Origin: PALSA-693 sp963729695
GTDB taxonomy: Bacteria; Actinomycetota; Acidimicrobiia; Acidimicrobiales; Palsa-688
DNA: 64,000 bases
Reading direction: 5' to 3'
Assembly (NCBI GenBank): GCA_963729695.1
Contig: CAVSOT010000010.1
Location: 47,339-111,338, forward strand
Shown one piece after another: positions 1 through 9,562 of this stretch. The first letter of the stretch is position 1. Each line of letters begins with the position of its first letter. The notes beneath the pieces were generated by a model. It had not been told where the DNA came from. It searched no databases and saw nothing but the letters and a program-made list of their open reading frames with translations. The position numbers and the translations under genes were made by a program.

Positions 1-1145
1 GGGAGACCATCCGCCGGACCCGAATAGTGATCTCGGCCGTCGGTCAGCTAAACCGGCCCCTCATCCCTGACTTCCCGGGACTTGAGTCATTCGCCGGTCC
101 CGTATTCCACACCGCGAGGTGGGACCATTCCGTCGACCTTCGAGGTAAACGCGTGGCTCTAATCGGCGCAGGGGCCAGCGGGTTTCAGGTCGGTCCCGCC
201 CTCGCGGAGTCCGTCGAACAACTGGTTGTCTTCCAGAGAAGCGCGCAGTGGATGGCCCCGAATCGCCGATACCGCCAGCCGGTTGGGGAGGGATCGAAAT
301 GGGCGATGGGCCATATCCCCGGTTACCGCGCCTGGTACCGATTCATGCTGCTCTACCAAGCAAGTGACAAGGCACTGGCATTGGTGAAGGTCGACCCCAC
401 GTGGCCAGGGATGCCCCTATCCGCCAACCGGCAGAGTGAAGAGCGGAGACAGATACTACTCCGCTGGATCATGGATCAAGTCGGTGACGACGCCGAACTG
501 CTCGAGAAGGTCGTACCCGACTACCCCCCGATGGGGAAACGACTTCTCCAAGACGACGGGAGTTGGCTCCAATGCCTGCGCCGAGAGAACGTCCAACTGG
601 TCCGTAGCCCTGTCAGTCAGATCGAGCCCGACGCTATCTGGTCGGGAGAGACCCGCTTCGAGATCGACGCGATCATCATGGCCACGGGGTTCGAGACCGA
701 TCACCTCCTCGCCCCCATAGAGATCGTCGGACGAACCGGTATCCCCCTATCAGAACATTGGGACAAGACGCCTTCGGCCCATCTCGGCGTCACCGTGCCC
801 GGCTTTCCTAACCTATTCGTGATGTACGGGCCGGGAACGAACTTGGCCCACGCCGGAAGCATCATCTTCCACTCCGAATGCCAGATGCAGTTCATCGGTG
901 TGTGCCTCGCCGGGATGCGCGATGGCGGGTACCGAGCCATCGAGGTCCGGCCTGAAGCGCACGCCGCGTACGTCAACCGCCTGCAGGAAGAGCTCTCACG
1001 GACTGTGTGGGCCCATCCGTCAGTGCGACACTCCTGGTACAAGGGCCCGGATGGAAAGGTCTACGTCCTTAGCCCCTGGCGACTAGTCGACTACTGGCGA
1101 ATGACCAAGTGGCCGAACATGGACGACTATATGCTTTCCCCTTAG
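1..1145 (+). CDS. Baeyer-Villiger/flavin-containing monooxygenase, 5' end outside window
   Basis: The reading frame is open to the left edge (codons run from base 3), so the N-terminus is missing; a GTG at 27 is only an internal codon. Visible residues include FAGPVFHTARWDH, a Baeyer-Villiger FxGxxxHxxxW fingerprint, followed by a second Rossmann motif (GAGASG) for NADPH. ATGFETDH and FPNLFVMYGPGTN near the C-terminus are typical of FAD-dependent monooxygenases. The family inserts one oxygen into a ketone to give an ester or lactone, or oxygenates a heteroatom. The substrate is unknown. It lies upstream of a Rieske oxygenase on the same strand. Confidence 0.85.
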   Translation, partial: ETIRRTRIVISAVGQLNRPLIPDFPGLESFAGPVFHTARWDHSVDLRGKRVALIGAGASGFQVGPALAESVEQLVVFQRSAQWMAPNRRYRQPVGEGSKWAMGHIPGYRAWYRFMLLYQASDKALALVKVDPTWPGMPLSANRQSEERRQILLRWIMDQVGDDAELLEKVVPDYPPMGKRLLQDDGSWLQCLRRENVQLVRSPVSQIEPDAIWSGETRFEIDAIIMATGFETDHLLAPIEIVGRTGIPLSEHWDKTPSAHLGVTVPGFPNLFVMYGPGTNLAHAGSIIFHSECQMQFIGVCLAGMRDGGYRAIEVRPEAHAAYVNRLQEELSRTVWAHPSVRHSWYKGPDGKVYVLSPWRLVDYWRMTKWPNMDDYMLSP

Positions 1146-1225
1146 GGAGCACAGCACTGGCTCGTGAAGAACAATGTTTACACATGCCCAGGCGTCTAGA
1201 AGAACCCGGCTGAGGCGCGCCGTAT

Positions 1226-1258
1226 GATATTGACATCGAGCCAGGTACGCACTAACGT
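1226..1258 (+). promoter_or_regulatory. Candidate promoter with operator-like motif upstream of the Rieske oxygenase
   Basis: GATATTGACATC (1226-1237) matches the window-wide GAYRTCGAYRTC motif with one change. TTGACA (1230-1235) lies inside it and is followed after exactly 17 bp by TAACGT (1253-1258), a plausible -35/-10 pair. The next gene starts at 1353. Confidence 0.55.
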
Positions 1259-1352
1259 CGTGAGAAAGTTTTGGGTTGGCGTGCGCCGACCATGTGTCGC
1301 GTTCGGCTGTTGTCCGTGAGGATAACTGTGTGAGTGGGGAGAGATTGCTGTC

Positions 1353-2765
1353 ATGACGGTCACCGAGTCGGGTCGTGGTCAGTCGGGTGAGATCATGGAG
1401 GATCAGCTGGCGCTTGGTCCCAATCCTCCGGAAATACGGGCGAGAGTCCCCTTGGCAATGTCTGATCGAAGCTTTGTGCCCAAGGAGCGATACCTCTCTC
1501 GGGAGTTCTTCGAGTTGGAGAAAAAGTATCTGTGGCCGTATGCCTGGCAGATGGCGGCTCGTTTAGAGGAAATCCCCCATCCCGGTGATTTTGTGGAGTA
1601 CGAGATCGCAGGGAACTCCGTCCTGATCGTTCGCCAGCAGGACGGTTCGGTTAAGGCGTTGCACAATGCTTGCCGGCACCGGGCGACGGAGTTGGCAAAG
1701 GGTTGCGGTCGGTTCGGGGGCGGGCAGATCGTATGTCCGTTCCATGGGTGGCGGTACAATTTGGATGGGTCGTCGTCGTTTGTATTCGTGGAGTCGGTGT
1801 TCGAGCCCGAGTGCATGAAACCGGAGGATTTGCGGCTGCAGGAGTGTCTGGCCGAGGTATGGGCGGGGATGGTGTGGATCAACCTCGATTTGAACGCCCG
1901 CCCGTTGCGCGAGGCGTTGCGGCCGGTGGCCGACTTGCTTGATGGCATCGGTGTAGGGAACATGCGGGTGAAGTGGTGGAAACAGGTAATCCTGAACGCG
2001 AACTGGAAGTTAGTGCAGGAAGCTTTCCTGGAGGGTTACCACGTGATGCAGACCCATCCTCAGCTACTGATGGGCGCCGACATGGATATCGCGGCGGCGC
2101 AAACCTTCGGGACCGAGTACACCGCGTTCCGCAATGGGCACGCCCGATTCCAAAGCGGTGTCGCCGAGCAGACTCTGGAATCGGGTGTTTGGGATCCCGA
2201 TTCTTTCATCGAGTTCAACCGGCTGTTGGCCGACGGGCAAGATGCCATGGCGGTCGATCAGGACATCAAGGTCTTCCGGGGGATCCGTAACAAGGAGGGG
2301 GCGGGCGGCTCGAACTTTGGGGCGGAGGCGCTCAAGGCGCTCTACGCCTACGCCGAGGGGGCGGGTATCCCGATGGCGCCTTATTCTTCGGAGAACATGA
2401 GGTTGTGGGGTGGGGAGATCTTCTTGTTCCCCAACTCTTTCATGCTGCCGATGTACGGTAACTCTCTGTGCTATCGGATGCGGCCCTATAATGACGATCC
2501 CGAGCGGTGCCTGTTCGACGTGTGGTCTTTGACCACCTACCCGGGCGGCGAGGAGCCCGAGCGGGCTGAGCTGTTGGGGGTGTTCGACAAGGAAGATGAG
2601 GAGCACTGGGGGCTGATTCCTCGCCAGGACTTCAGCAATATTGAACGCCAACAGCGCGGCCTACATTCGGTCAGCTTCGAGCATCACCGTCTCACGCCGC
2701 TTTTCGAGAAGAGCATCTTGAATCTGCACCAAGAACTCGACCGCCTCATAGCCGCAAAGATCTAG
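1353..2765 (+). CDS. Rieske non-heme iron oxygenase, large (alpha) subunit
   Basis: 470 residues. The Rieske [2Fe-2S] ligands are visible as C107-x-H109 and C128-xx-H131 (CRHR ... CPFHGW). The mononuclear iron site is suggested by H230 and H235 in EGYHVMQTH, with Glu at 227 where many members carry Asp. Such enzymes hydroxylate or dihydroxylate aromatic or alicyclic substrates using electrons from a reductase and ferredoxin, neither of which is encoded nearby. The ATG at 1353 follows GGGGAGAG by about nine bases; a later in-frame ATG (GGAGGATC context) is an alternative. An operator-like motif and promoter lie about 100 bp upstream. Confidence 0.9.
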   Translation: MTVTESGRGQSGEIMEDQLALGPNPPEIRARVPLAMSDRSFVPKERYLSREFFELEKKYLWPYAWQMAARLEEIPHPGDFVEYEIAGNSVLIVRQQDGSVKALHNACRHRATELAKGCGRFGGGQIVCPFHGWRYNLDGSSSFVFVESVFEPECMKPEDLRLQECLAEVWAGMVWINLDLNARPLREALRPVADLLDGIGVGNMRVKWWKQVILNANWKLVQEAFLEGYHVMQTHPQLLMGADMDIAAAQTFGTEYTAFRNGHARFQSGVAEQTLESGVWDPDSFIEFNRLLADGQDAMAVDQDIKVFRGIRNKEGAGGSNFGAEALKALYAYAEGAGIPMAPYSSENMRLWGGEIFLFPNSFMLPMYGNSLCYRMRPYNDDPERCLFDVWSLTTYPGGEEPERAELLGVFDKEDEEHWGLIPRQDFSNIERQQRGLHSVSFEHHRLTPLFEKSILNLHQELDRLIAAKI

Positions 2766-2834
2766 TCATCCTCAAATGCCACCAGCAGGGCCTCCAGACC
2801 CGGACTTACAGACTCCTTGACGAGAGAGCGACCC

Positions 2835-4124
2835 TTACCCTGCGGATACTGTCTTGCCGGGAATAACGGTCCCGCAGATCGGTTGGGCTCCTGGCACCAA
2901 GTGGAATGACGACCCGGACCACTGGACCGCCCATAGGCAATTGTCAGCCCCAGCAGTACCATGACCCCGCTGGTCCATGGCAAACCCGATCGAGTGGCTA
3001 CCGTAGAGACCGGCGCCGTTGTAGGTCCTTATTCCCAGCATGGCGTCGATGAAGGACGCTTGGGTCGGATTGGATCCGGCCGCCTTCAGTCCCAGGACGA
3101 CCCCGTCAATCGACATGTAGCCCTGGATCGCATCGTTGGTGATCTGCTCAGCTGGGACCCCGGCGTAGGTCTGCATCGTGTTCACCAACTGTTTGGTCGC
3201 CGGGGTCTGCAACTCTATCGGCTCCATTGCCTGGGTGAAGTAGACACCCTGTGCCTGTTGCTCTGTTGCCGGGCCGGCGGCGCGCAGGTCGCCGCCGTAG
3301 CCCGTGGCCAAGAGAGGTGCCTTCAGCTGGACACCCTCCTGGCGAAGCGCAGTGATCATGGCAAAAGACGTGCTCTGTTCGACATCGCCGACGAAGCTGT
3401 CGACCCCAGCGTTCTTCATGGCCAGCACTGCTGGGCCGACGTTGGTGCTACCAAAGGGAAAGTTGGCGTTCAGATAGCCAACTTTGATCCCAGCAAGCTC
3501 CGCCGAAAGCGCCGATCCTTTGGCGGCTTCGGCGGAACTCGGCGAGACGCTGTATCCGATCGCTGCGAAGTTTGTGGCTCCGAGGAGCTTCAAGAGCTGG
3601 CCGGTCGTGGTTTCCACTTGGGCGAAGTTCGGCGTACCGTAGATCGAGAACATGTTTCTGCTGGTTATCCACTCGTTCCCGTCCACGTCGGTGCCCACTA
3701 CTGGTATTCCGTGAGAAGTTAGAAAGGGGGCAGCGGCGAATGTCAGTCCGGAACCTGCGATTACCGCGAAGACGTGGTCCTGTTCGACCAGCTTCTCCGC
3801 TGCCGTGAGGGTGCCGGCGGGTGTCGATGTGGTGTCAGCCACTACATACTTGAGGTTGTAACCTTGGGCGTCGAACATGCCGACAGCCGCCTTGACTCCC
3901 AGCGGAAACGTGTGGTGTGTCGGCGACAACGCTCCTGTCAAATCTGTGAGCACACCGAGCGTCATCGGTGCCGATCCACCCGCCGCCGTAGAGCTAGCAG
4001 ATGATCCAGCGGAGCTGGTCCCAGAGGTTCCACCGGCGGACTTGGACGAACTGCTGCATCCCGCAGTGGCAAGGAGGATCGTTGCGGCGGCTGCGAGCAG
4101 CCCTGTCGTTCTCATCCGGCTCAT
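2835..4124 (-). CDS. ABC transporter solute-binding lipoprotein, branched-chain amino-acid type (group A)
   Basis: 429 residues with a positively charged start, hydrophobic segment and lipobox ending at Cys23 (LLATAGC), then a Ser/Gly-rich linker: a membrane-anchored lipoprotein. The rest is a type I periplasmic-binding fold (Peripla_BP_6/LivK-like; VLTDLTGALS, QGYNLKYVVADTTSTPAG). The C-terminus FHLVPGAQPICG is shared with the proteins at 23440-24771 and 41545-42816, making a paralogue trio. GGAGAG lies seven bases before the ATG. No permease gene is adjacent; the only one in the window is at 11.9-15.4 kb. I see no GAYRTCGAYRTC motif directly upstream, unlike the other four binding proteins. 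Confidence 0.9.
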   Translation of the reverse strand: MSRMRTTGLLAAAATILLATAGCSSSSKSAGGTSGTSSAGSSASSTAAGGSAPMTLGVLTDLTGALSPTHHTFPLGVKAAVGMFDAQGYNLKYVVADTTSTPAGTLTAAEKLVEQDHVFAVIAGSGLTFAAAPFLTSHGIPVVGTDVDGNEWITSRNMFSIYGTPNFAQVETTTGQLLKLLGATNFAAIGYSVSPSSAEAAKGSALSAELAGIKVGYLNANFPFGSTNVGPAVLAMKNAGVDSFVGDVEQSTSFAMITALRQEGVQLKAPLLATGYGGDLRAAGPATEQQAQGVYFTQAMEPIELQTPATKQLVNTMQTYAGVPAEQITNDAIQGYMSIDGVVLGLKAAGSNPTQASFIDAMLGIRTYNGAGLYGSHSIGFAMDQRGHGTAGADNCLWAVQWSGSSFHLVPGAQPICGTVIPGKTVSAG

Positions 4125-4268
4125 CTTTGACTCTCCTCGATCATGTGTCTAAGAAAGGGGGCTTTCTCAACCCGGAGAAACACCAGCTATAAAGCTCACT
4201 CCTAGGACAGCACTCGTTGATCCGCGACCGACGGCATGCTCGATCAGGACCGGACAGGCGGGCCGGCA

Positions 4269-5975
4269 TCAAGCGAGTACGTAGGTTCCTGGGGCCGGGC
4301 CGAGCGTCGGATGGCGGTCGCTTCCCAGTTGACTCGGCGCCGACCGTAGCTCTCCTGAGCGGGCCAAGATCCATCCGATCCAGTCGTTCCACCATGTGTC
4401 TTGATGTTCGGTTGCCCCCGCCCGCCACTCATCGGGGTCGTTGGGCAGCGCGTCGTTGGTCCACAGGCGGGCCTTGGCGTTAGGGGGATTGACGATGCCG
4501 GCGATGTGGCCTGCCGATGACAGGACGAACCGGCAGTCGCCTTTGAGCAGCTGGGTGGTGCGGTACGAGCAACGCCACGGCACGATGTGGTCCTCGGCGG
4601 CCGCCACGATGTAGCTGGGCGTGTCGATCTCCGACACGATCAGACGTTCGCCGGCCAGCTCCATCCGATCCTTGGCCAGCGCATTTTCCATCCAGCACTG
4701 GCGTAGGAAGAACGAGTGCATCTTGGCCGGCATCCGCGTCGAGTCGTTGTTCCAGGCCAGCAGGTCGAACGCCGGTGGCTGCTCCCCGAGCAACCAGTTC
4801 GACACCACGTAGTTGAAGATCAGCTCGTTCGCTCGCAGCAGGTCGAAGGTTCGGGCCATGTCCTTGGCCTCTAGGTACCCGCTCTTTTCCATCTTCTGTT
4901 CCAACCCGGCGACGGTGGCCTCGTCGGTAAAAACTTCCGACAGCGTGCCCGCTCCCGCGTGGTCAACCAGGCAGTTCAGCGTGGTCGAGCTATTCACCAG
5001 CCCGTGGTCGCCGGTGGCGTTCAGGTATGCGAGGAGCGCGGTGTTGAGGGTCCCGCCCAGGCAGACCGACAAGGTGTTGACCGTTTCGGCTCCGGTGATC
5101 TCTAGGGCTACATTGATCGCGGACCTGGGGCCGTTTAAGAGATAGTCGTCGAAGCCGAAATCCCTCATCGAAGCGTCGGGATTGCGGTAACTTATGCAGA
5201 AGACCGTCAAACCGTGGTTGACCGCCCACTCGATCAGGCTCTTGCCCGGCGCGAGGTCGACTATGTAGTACTTGTTGATCCACGGAGGGCCGATTAGCAG
5301 CGGTATCTCGTGGGTGAGTGTCGTGGTCGGCTGGTATTGCAGCACCTCGATCAGATCGTTGCGGAAGACCACCTGCCCGGGGCTGGCTCCCATGTTGCGC
5401 CCGAGCTCGAAGGGGGTAGTGTCGACCTGATTGGGCCAACCGTCGTTGTGTACCAGGTCGTCGAAGGCGTTTCGAAGGCCGCGGACGAGGCTCAAGCCAC
5501 CGGTCTCTGCGGCCCGGCGCAACGCGGCCGGATTGGTGGCCAGGTAGTTGGTCGGCGATAGGGCATCCGAGAGCAGGTTGGCGGCAAAACGGGCTTTAGC
5601 TAGGGCGTGCCCTTCCACGCCGCTGTCTTCGACCAAGTCGATCAGCAAGTTCCGGTTGAGCAGGTACGCCTGTAGCAGAGCGTAATAGGCCGCGTTTTTC
5701 GACCACGCCGGATCCGCGAAGCGGCGGTCCTTGGTCGCGACCTGAGCCGGCCCCTCGGCCTCTAGGCCCAAGGAGCGAAGGGCAGACGCGGTAGCAGCCT
5801 CTGAAAGACTGAACGCGTGCCGGCCCAACCGTACGGGGAGCCCAAGTGGGTGCCGCACCTGCCCGGCCAGAGCTCGGCCCAACGAGCCGAGCAGCCCAAC
5901 CGGATCGTAGGTATTGCTGAACGCCTCCGCCACTCCGAGACGATCGAGCACCGCATCTGACTCAGGATCCGACAT
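4269..5975 (-). CDS. phaC: Class I poly(3-hydroxyalkanoate) synthase
   Basis: About 568 residues from the preferred ATG (SDPESDAV), 573 from an upstream in-frame GTG at 5990; class I enzymes are about 590. Numbering from the longer start, the lipase-like box SVCLGGT holds the nucleophile Cys310, with Asp467 (AAEDHIVPW) and His495 (SSAGHIAG) completing the triad. It polymerises (R)-3-hydroxyacyl-CoA into storage polyester on granules. No phasin, phaA or phaB is adjacent. A GTGAGGA stretch precedes the chosen ATG. A promoter with the island motif lies at 6098-6129 on the same strand, which suggests polymer synthesis is tied to the same regulation as the catabolic genes. Confidence 0.93.
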   Translation of the reverse strand: MSDPESDAVLDRLGVAEAFSNTYDPVGLLGSLGRALAGQVRHPLGLPVRLGRHAFSLSEAATASALRSLGLEAEGPAQVATKDRRFADPAWSKNAAYYALLQAYLLNRNLLIDLVEDSGVEGHALAKARFAANLLSDALSPTNYLATNPAALRRAAETGGLSLVRGLRNAFDDLVHNDGWPNQVDTTPFELGRNMGASPGQVVFRNDLIEVLQYQPTTTLTHEIPLLIGPPWINKYYIVDLAPGKSLIEWAVNHGLTVFCISYRNPDASMRDFGFDDYLLNGPRSAINVALEITGAETVNTLSVCLGGTLNTALLAYLNATGDHGLVNSSTTLNCLVDHAGAGTLSEVFTDEATVAGLEQKMEKSGYLEAKDMARTFDLLRANELIFNYVVSNWLLGEQPPAFDLLAWNNDSTRMPAKMHSFFLRQCWMENALAKDRMELAGERLIVSEIDTPSYIVAAAEDHIVPWRCSYRTTQLLKGDCRFVLSSAGHIAGIVNPPNAKARLWTNDALPNDPDEWRAGATEHQDTWWNDWIGWILARSGELRSAPSQLGSDRHPTLGPAPGTYVLA

Positions 5976-6097
5976 GGTTGTCATCCTCACCCCCGGCGAC
6001 GTCGTTGGCTCAAGTATTCCACGCCCGGCCTAGCCTAGTCATCGACCACTCCACTCAGTCGGGCGGACGCACTCTAGTGGCACCGTCTATGAGACGC

Positions 6098-6129
6098 AGC
6101 GTACCCAATCTCGATATCAACGTCAACTA
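6098..6129 (-). promoter_or_regulatory. Candidate phaC promoter containing the 12-bp motif
   Basis: On the - strand TTGACG is followed after 17 bp by TACGCT (6103-6098). The motif GACGTTGATATC (6124-6113) overlaps the -35 and spacer, ending nine bases before the -10. This is the same geometry as at 35051, 38134 and 39884. The predicted leader to phaC is about 115 bases. Confidence 0.5.
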
Positions 6130-6278
6130 CGGGCTCAACTGGACCGCGCCGTAGCTAAGTTACCGAGGACCCACACATCACGGAACGTGACTTCATGGTC
6201 AACTGGGGTCAAGTCGATGTCGCACGGCTGTCCTTCCCGGTGTTCCGACCTGGTGAGTTCCTTAGTGGACAGCACATG

Positions 6279-6770
6279 TCAGAAGGCCGATCCGGTCAGT
6301 GGTTCCTGCGGGAGGGTCACCCCGTTGGAGCCCATACTGAGATAACGCTGCCAACGGCGGCTGGTGAAGAGCCACCTGCCATCGAGTTTCATATACGTTT
6401 CGTGGTAATAGCCGAACTCGATGGACCAAGCCTTCTCGCCGCCACCGTCGGAGACCGTTGCGCCGACCATTGCCCAGATACCCCGTGCCGAGGTAGGGGA
6501 GTCGAAGGCAATCTCTGGATCGTACGAATGATGAACGGTGATCATGTCCTCCATGATCCCTTTGACATTCTTGATCATCTCCGTTGATGACGTCCACGCC
6601 GGATAGTTGTCGTTGTGTGAGACGTGATTGGGCGCGTGGAGCGCCTCGTACGCTTCCCAGTCGTGGGCATCGACGTAGCGATCCCGTCTAGCCTTGAGAA
6701 GTCTGATCTCCTCCAGTGCAACCAGCCACTCGAGCTCCGACATGCTGTCGGGTCGTCCTGTTCCCTCCAT
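6279..6770 (-). CDS. SnoaL/NTF2-like protein
   Basis: 163 residues. The N-terminal helix pattern (LEEIRLLKARRDRYVDAHDW, then EALHAPNH) and the late beta-strand region (YYHETYMKLDGRWLFTSRRW) match SnoaL_4-type cone-shaped NTF2-like folds. These serve as small isomerases, hydratases or accessory subunits. The ATG is preceded by GGAGAAG at a suitable distance; an in-frame upstream start at 6818 has no such site. It stands alone between phaC and a CoA-transferase, all on the - strand. The specific reaction is unknown. Confidence 0.75.
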   Translation of the reverse strand: MEGTGRPDSMSELEWLVALEEIRLLKARRDRYVDAHDWEAYEALHAPNHVSHNDNYPAWTSSTEMIKNVKGIMEDMITVHHSYDPEIAFDSPTSARGIWAMVGATVSDGGGEKAWSIEFGYYHETYMKLDGRWLFTSRRWQRYLSMGSNGVTLPQEPLTGSAF

Positions 6771-6882
6771 GTCTTCTCCGTTCAAGTTGGGCCCAACTGT
6801 CAGGGGCGCAGCGGACACCGGGATCAGTTGGCCGGGCCTGATCTGCCGCCTGCCGTCGCATCGGCAGCCTACCTACATTCTA

Positions 6883-6909
6883 GATATCGACGTCGAACCA
6901 TGCCATAAT
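6883..6909 (+). promoter_or_regulatory. 12-bp motif with -10-like CATAAT
   Basis: GATATCGACGTC (6883-6894) is an exact motif copy. Nine bases later CATAAT (6904-6909) resembles a -10 on the + strand, but no + gene follows. It also lies about 110 bp upstream of the SnoaL-like gene on the - strand. The 6771-7046 interval holds nothing else I recognise. Confidence 0.5.
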
Positions 6910-7046
6910 CTGGAGGGGCGGGGTGCACAGCTGGGTGATCCAATACGTGGTGTGACTTTCCTCCCAATTCAGGGTTCGGATCCAGTGTGCGACACCGCTA
7001 TGAGCCAGAGCGGCCAGCTCGGGCGCAAGAAGGCTCTACCCTGCCC

Positions 7047-9443
7047 TCATACTCCTGCGGGCCAGTCACCAATGATGCGTTGTGCCTGCAATAGTTCGAT
7101 CTGCGAGGAAGTCAGGCCGGCAAGCTCGCTCAGCGCTTCCTGATTGTGCTGGCCGAGAGTCGGGGCGGGCCTGGTCAACCAATGGTCGACCGTGCGGTAG
7201 CGGAAAGGCGGGCCAGCTACTAGTCGCTGGCCCACCTTGGGGTGGTTCACCTCTTCGAAGAAACCCCGAGCGACAAGCTGCTCGTGGGTGTGAAGGAAGC
7301 GCTGGTCGAAGACCGTCCCAGCCGGAATGCCGCCCGAAACCAGGGCGTCGACGGCCTCGGAGGCGCTTCTCTCCGCAACCCAGTTTCGAAGAGTCTCGTC
7401 CAATTCGTCATGGCGCGCCCGACGCCCCGAGTGGGTGGAGAGATCTGGGTCGCGGGCCCAGCTCGGTGGAGCCAAAACCGTACACAACGACTCCCACTCG
7501 GAGTTGGAGTCGATTGACAATGCTACCCAGCGGCCGTCGTTGCTCGGGTACAAGCCTTGCGGGGTGGCCCACGAGGACCGGTTCCCCTCCCGGTTCATCA
7601 GGTGCCCGTAGGCGCCGTACTCGACGATCTGTTCGGCGGCGGCGTTGAGAGCCGCCTCGACCATCGTCGACTCGACGTGATGACCTTTCCCCGTCGATTC
7701 CCGGTGCACGAGGGCAAGGATGGTGGCGAATGCGGCATGCACTCCGGATAGGACGTCACATGGCCCTCGCTGAATCCGCGGCTGGTCGTCGACGTGTCCC
7801 GTCACCCAGGCCAGCCCTGTCACCTGTTCCATTGTCTGGGCGAACCCGGTCCAGTCTCGCCATGGGCCGTCGAGGCCAAAAGCAGGCATCCGGACCATTA
7901 CCAGTCGCGGGTTCAGGTCGCGTAGTACGTCCCAGGTGAGACCGAAGTTGTCGAGTACCCGTGGTGTGAAGTTCTCGATCAGTACGTCGGCCCAGGCTAG
8001 GAGTTCCTTCAGAGCGGTAAGGCCTTCGGCTCGCTGCAAGTCCAGGGTCAGGCCGCGCTTGTTTGCGTTTATGGCGATGAACTGGGGGCTGCATTCCCAC
8101 CATTCCCCGAAACGGTGGGCATGTACGCCACCCGTGGTACGCATGCCATCGATCCGGGTGGTTGACTCGAGGTGGAGCACGTCGGCCCCCAGGAGTCCGA
8201 GGATCTGTGCGCCGAGAGGTCCAGCGAACCAGGTGGTCATGTCGACGATCCGGATTCCGTCCAGCGGCAGCCCAGGAGGGGAGGTCTCCCGCACGGGCGG
8301 TCGCGACCAGTCGAAAGATCCCGTGTGCTCGCCTGGGGCGGGCACGTCTCCAAGGACTGGCGGCTCGACCCCGCTGATGCGATATGGACATCTCGGCTGG
8401 AGGAAACCTCCAGCCGGATTGCGAACGAAGACGCCTCTTTTTACGAACTGCGGGAATGACGTCACGGTAGCGGCGGTCCCGACCGGTGCGACCGGTATCC
8501 GCAGCGCGGTGGCGCGCTCGATTACCTCTCGGGTGGGTTGGAGCGTTGTCCAATCCCGCACGATCGTGTTCCACTCGCCGAGATTGGTCCGTCGCGCCCT
8601 TGCCGTTGCGAAGCGCTCGTCGTCGATCAGATCGGCTCTGTCGATCAGGGTTACGAAGTCCTGGTACTGCTGCCGAGAGTTCGTAGTGAAGCCGACCCAG
8701 CCGTCAAGGGTCGGTTCGATGGATGGACTCTCGACCCACTGGTCGAGTGGCGCAGCGCTGTCCGGGCGCAGGCCTTCGAGGCTGGCGTCGAGATCGACGT
8801 ATGACGAGAAGCTCCCTACGGCAGCGGCTTCCAGGATGGAGACGTCTACGTGCTCACCGCGACCATGGCGACGGGACGCGATAACCGCTGCGAGCCCCGC
8901 GGTGGCTGCATATCCTCCGGCGACGAAGTCGAACACCCGGCCCCCGACTGAGAAAGGCTCCCGGCCGGGAAGACCGCGACCGCTGATGCAGCCCGACTCG
9001 GCTTGCACCACTAGGTCTGATGACGGGCGCTCTGCCCACGGACCATTGCGTCCGTAGGGGGTAATGGATACGACGACCAGACCATCTATCTCGAGAAGGG
9101 CGGCGGTCTCGAGACCGGGCCGGGAATCCTCGACGACCATGTCTGCGCAGGTGGCCAGCTTCCGCACAGCCGGATCGTCCATGTATCCGGTGATCGATCG
9201 TTTGGAGGCGTTAAGGAATCGGAATAGGGCACCGTCACCCACGACGGGGCCGCTGGTTGCCGACCAGCCCCGCAGCGGGTCCCCGCCGGCGGGCTCTGCC
9301 TTCACCACATCGGCTCCAGCGTCTGCGAGCAGCTTCGTGCAGTATCCGCCGGCGATACCGCTCGATAAGTCGAGGATCCTGATCCCCCCGCCTGAAAGGT
9401 GAGCGAGAACTCCATCAGGAGGCAGTGACGCCGGTTCGGTCAT
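7047..9443 (-). CDS. Tandem-domain CaiB/BaiF family III CoA-transferase
   Basis: 798 residues, about twice the usual 400, because two complete family III domains are fused (about 20-375 and 394-795). Each starts with the typical GIRILDLSSG / GIRIVDMTTW segment. Each keeps an Asp in the position of the formyl-CoA transferase nucleophile: Asp172 (FDFVAGGYAA) and Asp563 (CDVLSGVHAA). These enzymes move CoA between carboxylic acids and so activate a substrate without ATP. ATG start, with no clear ribosome site. The same-strand amidohydrolase gene lies about 120 bp upstream. The substrate is not inferable. Confidence 0.9.
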   Translation of the reverse strand: MTEPASLPPDGVLAHLSGGGIRILDLSSGIAGGYCTKLLADAGADVVKAEPAGGDPLRGWSATSGPVVGDGALFRFLNASKRSITGYMDDPAVRKLATCADMVVEDSRPGLETAALLEIDGLVVVSITPYGRNGPWAERPSSDLVVQAESGCISGRGLPGREPFSVGGRVFDFVAGGYAATAGLAAVIASRRHGRGEHVDVSILEAAAVGSFSSYVDLDASLEGLRPDSAAPLDQWVESPSIEPTLDGWVGFTTNSRQQYQDFVTLIDRADLIDDERFATARARRTNLGEWNTIVRDWTTLQPTREVIERATALRIPVAPVGTAATVTSFPQFVKRGVFVRNPAGGFLQPRCPYRISGVEPPVLGDVPAPGEHTGSFDWSRPPVRETSPPGLPLDGIRIVDMTTWFAGPLGAQILGLLGADVLHLESTTRIDGMRTTGGVHAHRFGEWWECSPQFIAINANKRGLTLDLQRAEGLTALKELLAWADVLIENFTPRVLDNFGLTWDVLRDLNPRLVMVRMPAFGLDGPWRDWTGFAQTMEQVTGLAWVTGHVDDQPRIQRGPCDVLSGVHAAFATILALVHRESTGKGHHVESTMVEAALNAAAEQIVEYGAYGHLMNREGNRSSWATPQGLYPSNDGRWVALSIDSNSEWESLCTVLAPPSWARDPDLSTHSGRRARHDELDETLRNWVAERSASEAVDALVSGGIPAGTVFDQRFLHTHEQLVARGFFEEVNHPKVGQRLVAGPPFRYRTVDHWLTRPAPTLGQHNQEALSELAGLTSSQIELLQAQRIIGDWPAGV

Positions 9444-9562
9444 GGTCCGAGGAGGGACTGGCGAGGAGTCGAACCGTGGCTGCGCCGGTCGCTCCGGCGT
9501 GAGGGACTTGGTGCCCGAACCTCGCGTGGATAGCGAGCATCTCTACGACGATAATGGCAGTG

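Noticed and set aside
4152..4165. GAAAG/CTTTC mini-hairpin upstream of the 2835 lipoprotein gene
   Set aside because: Five-base stem only, no regulatory context.
6210..6221. CAAGTCGATGTC resembling the motif
   Set aside because: Two mismatches in the first half and no promoter-like hexamer at the usual spacing.
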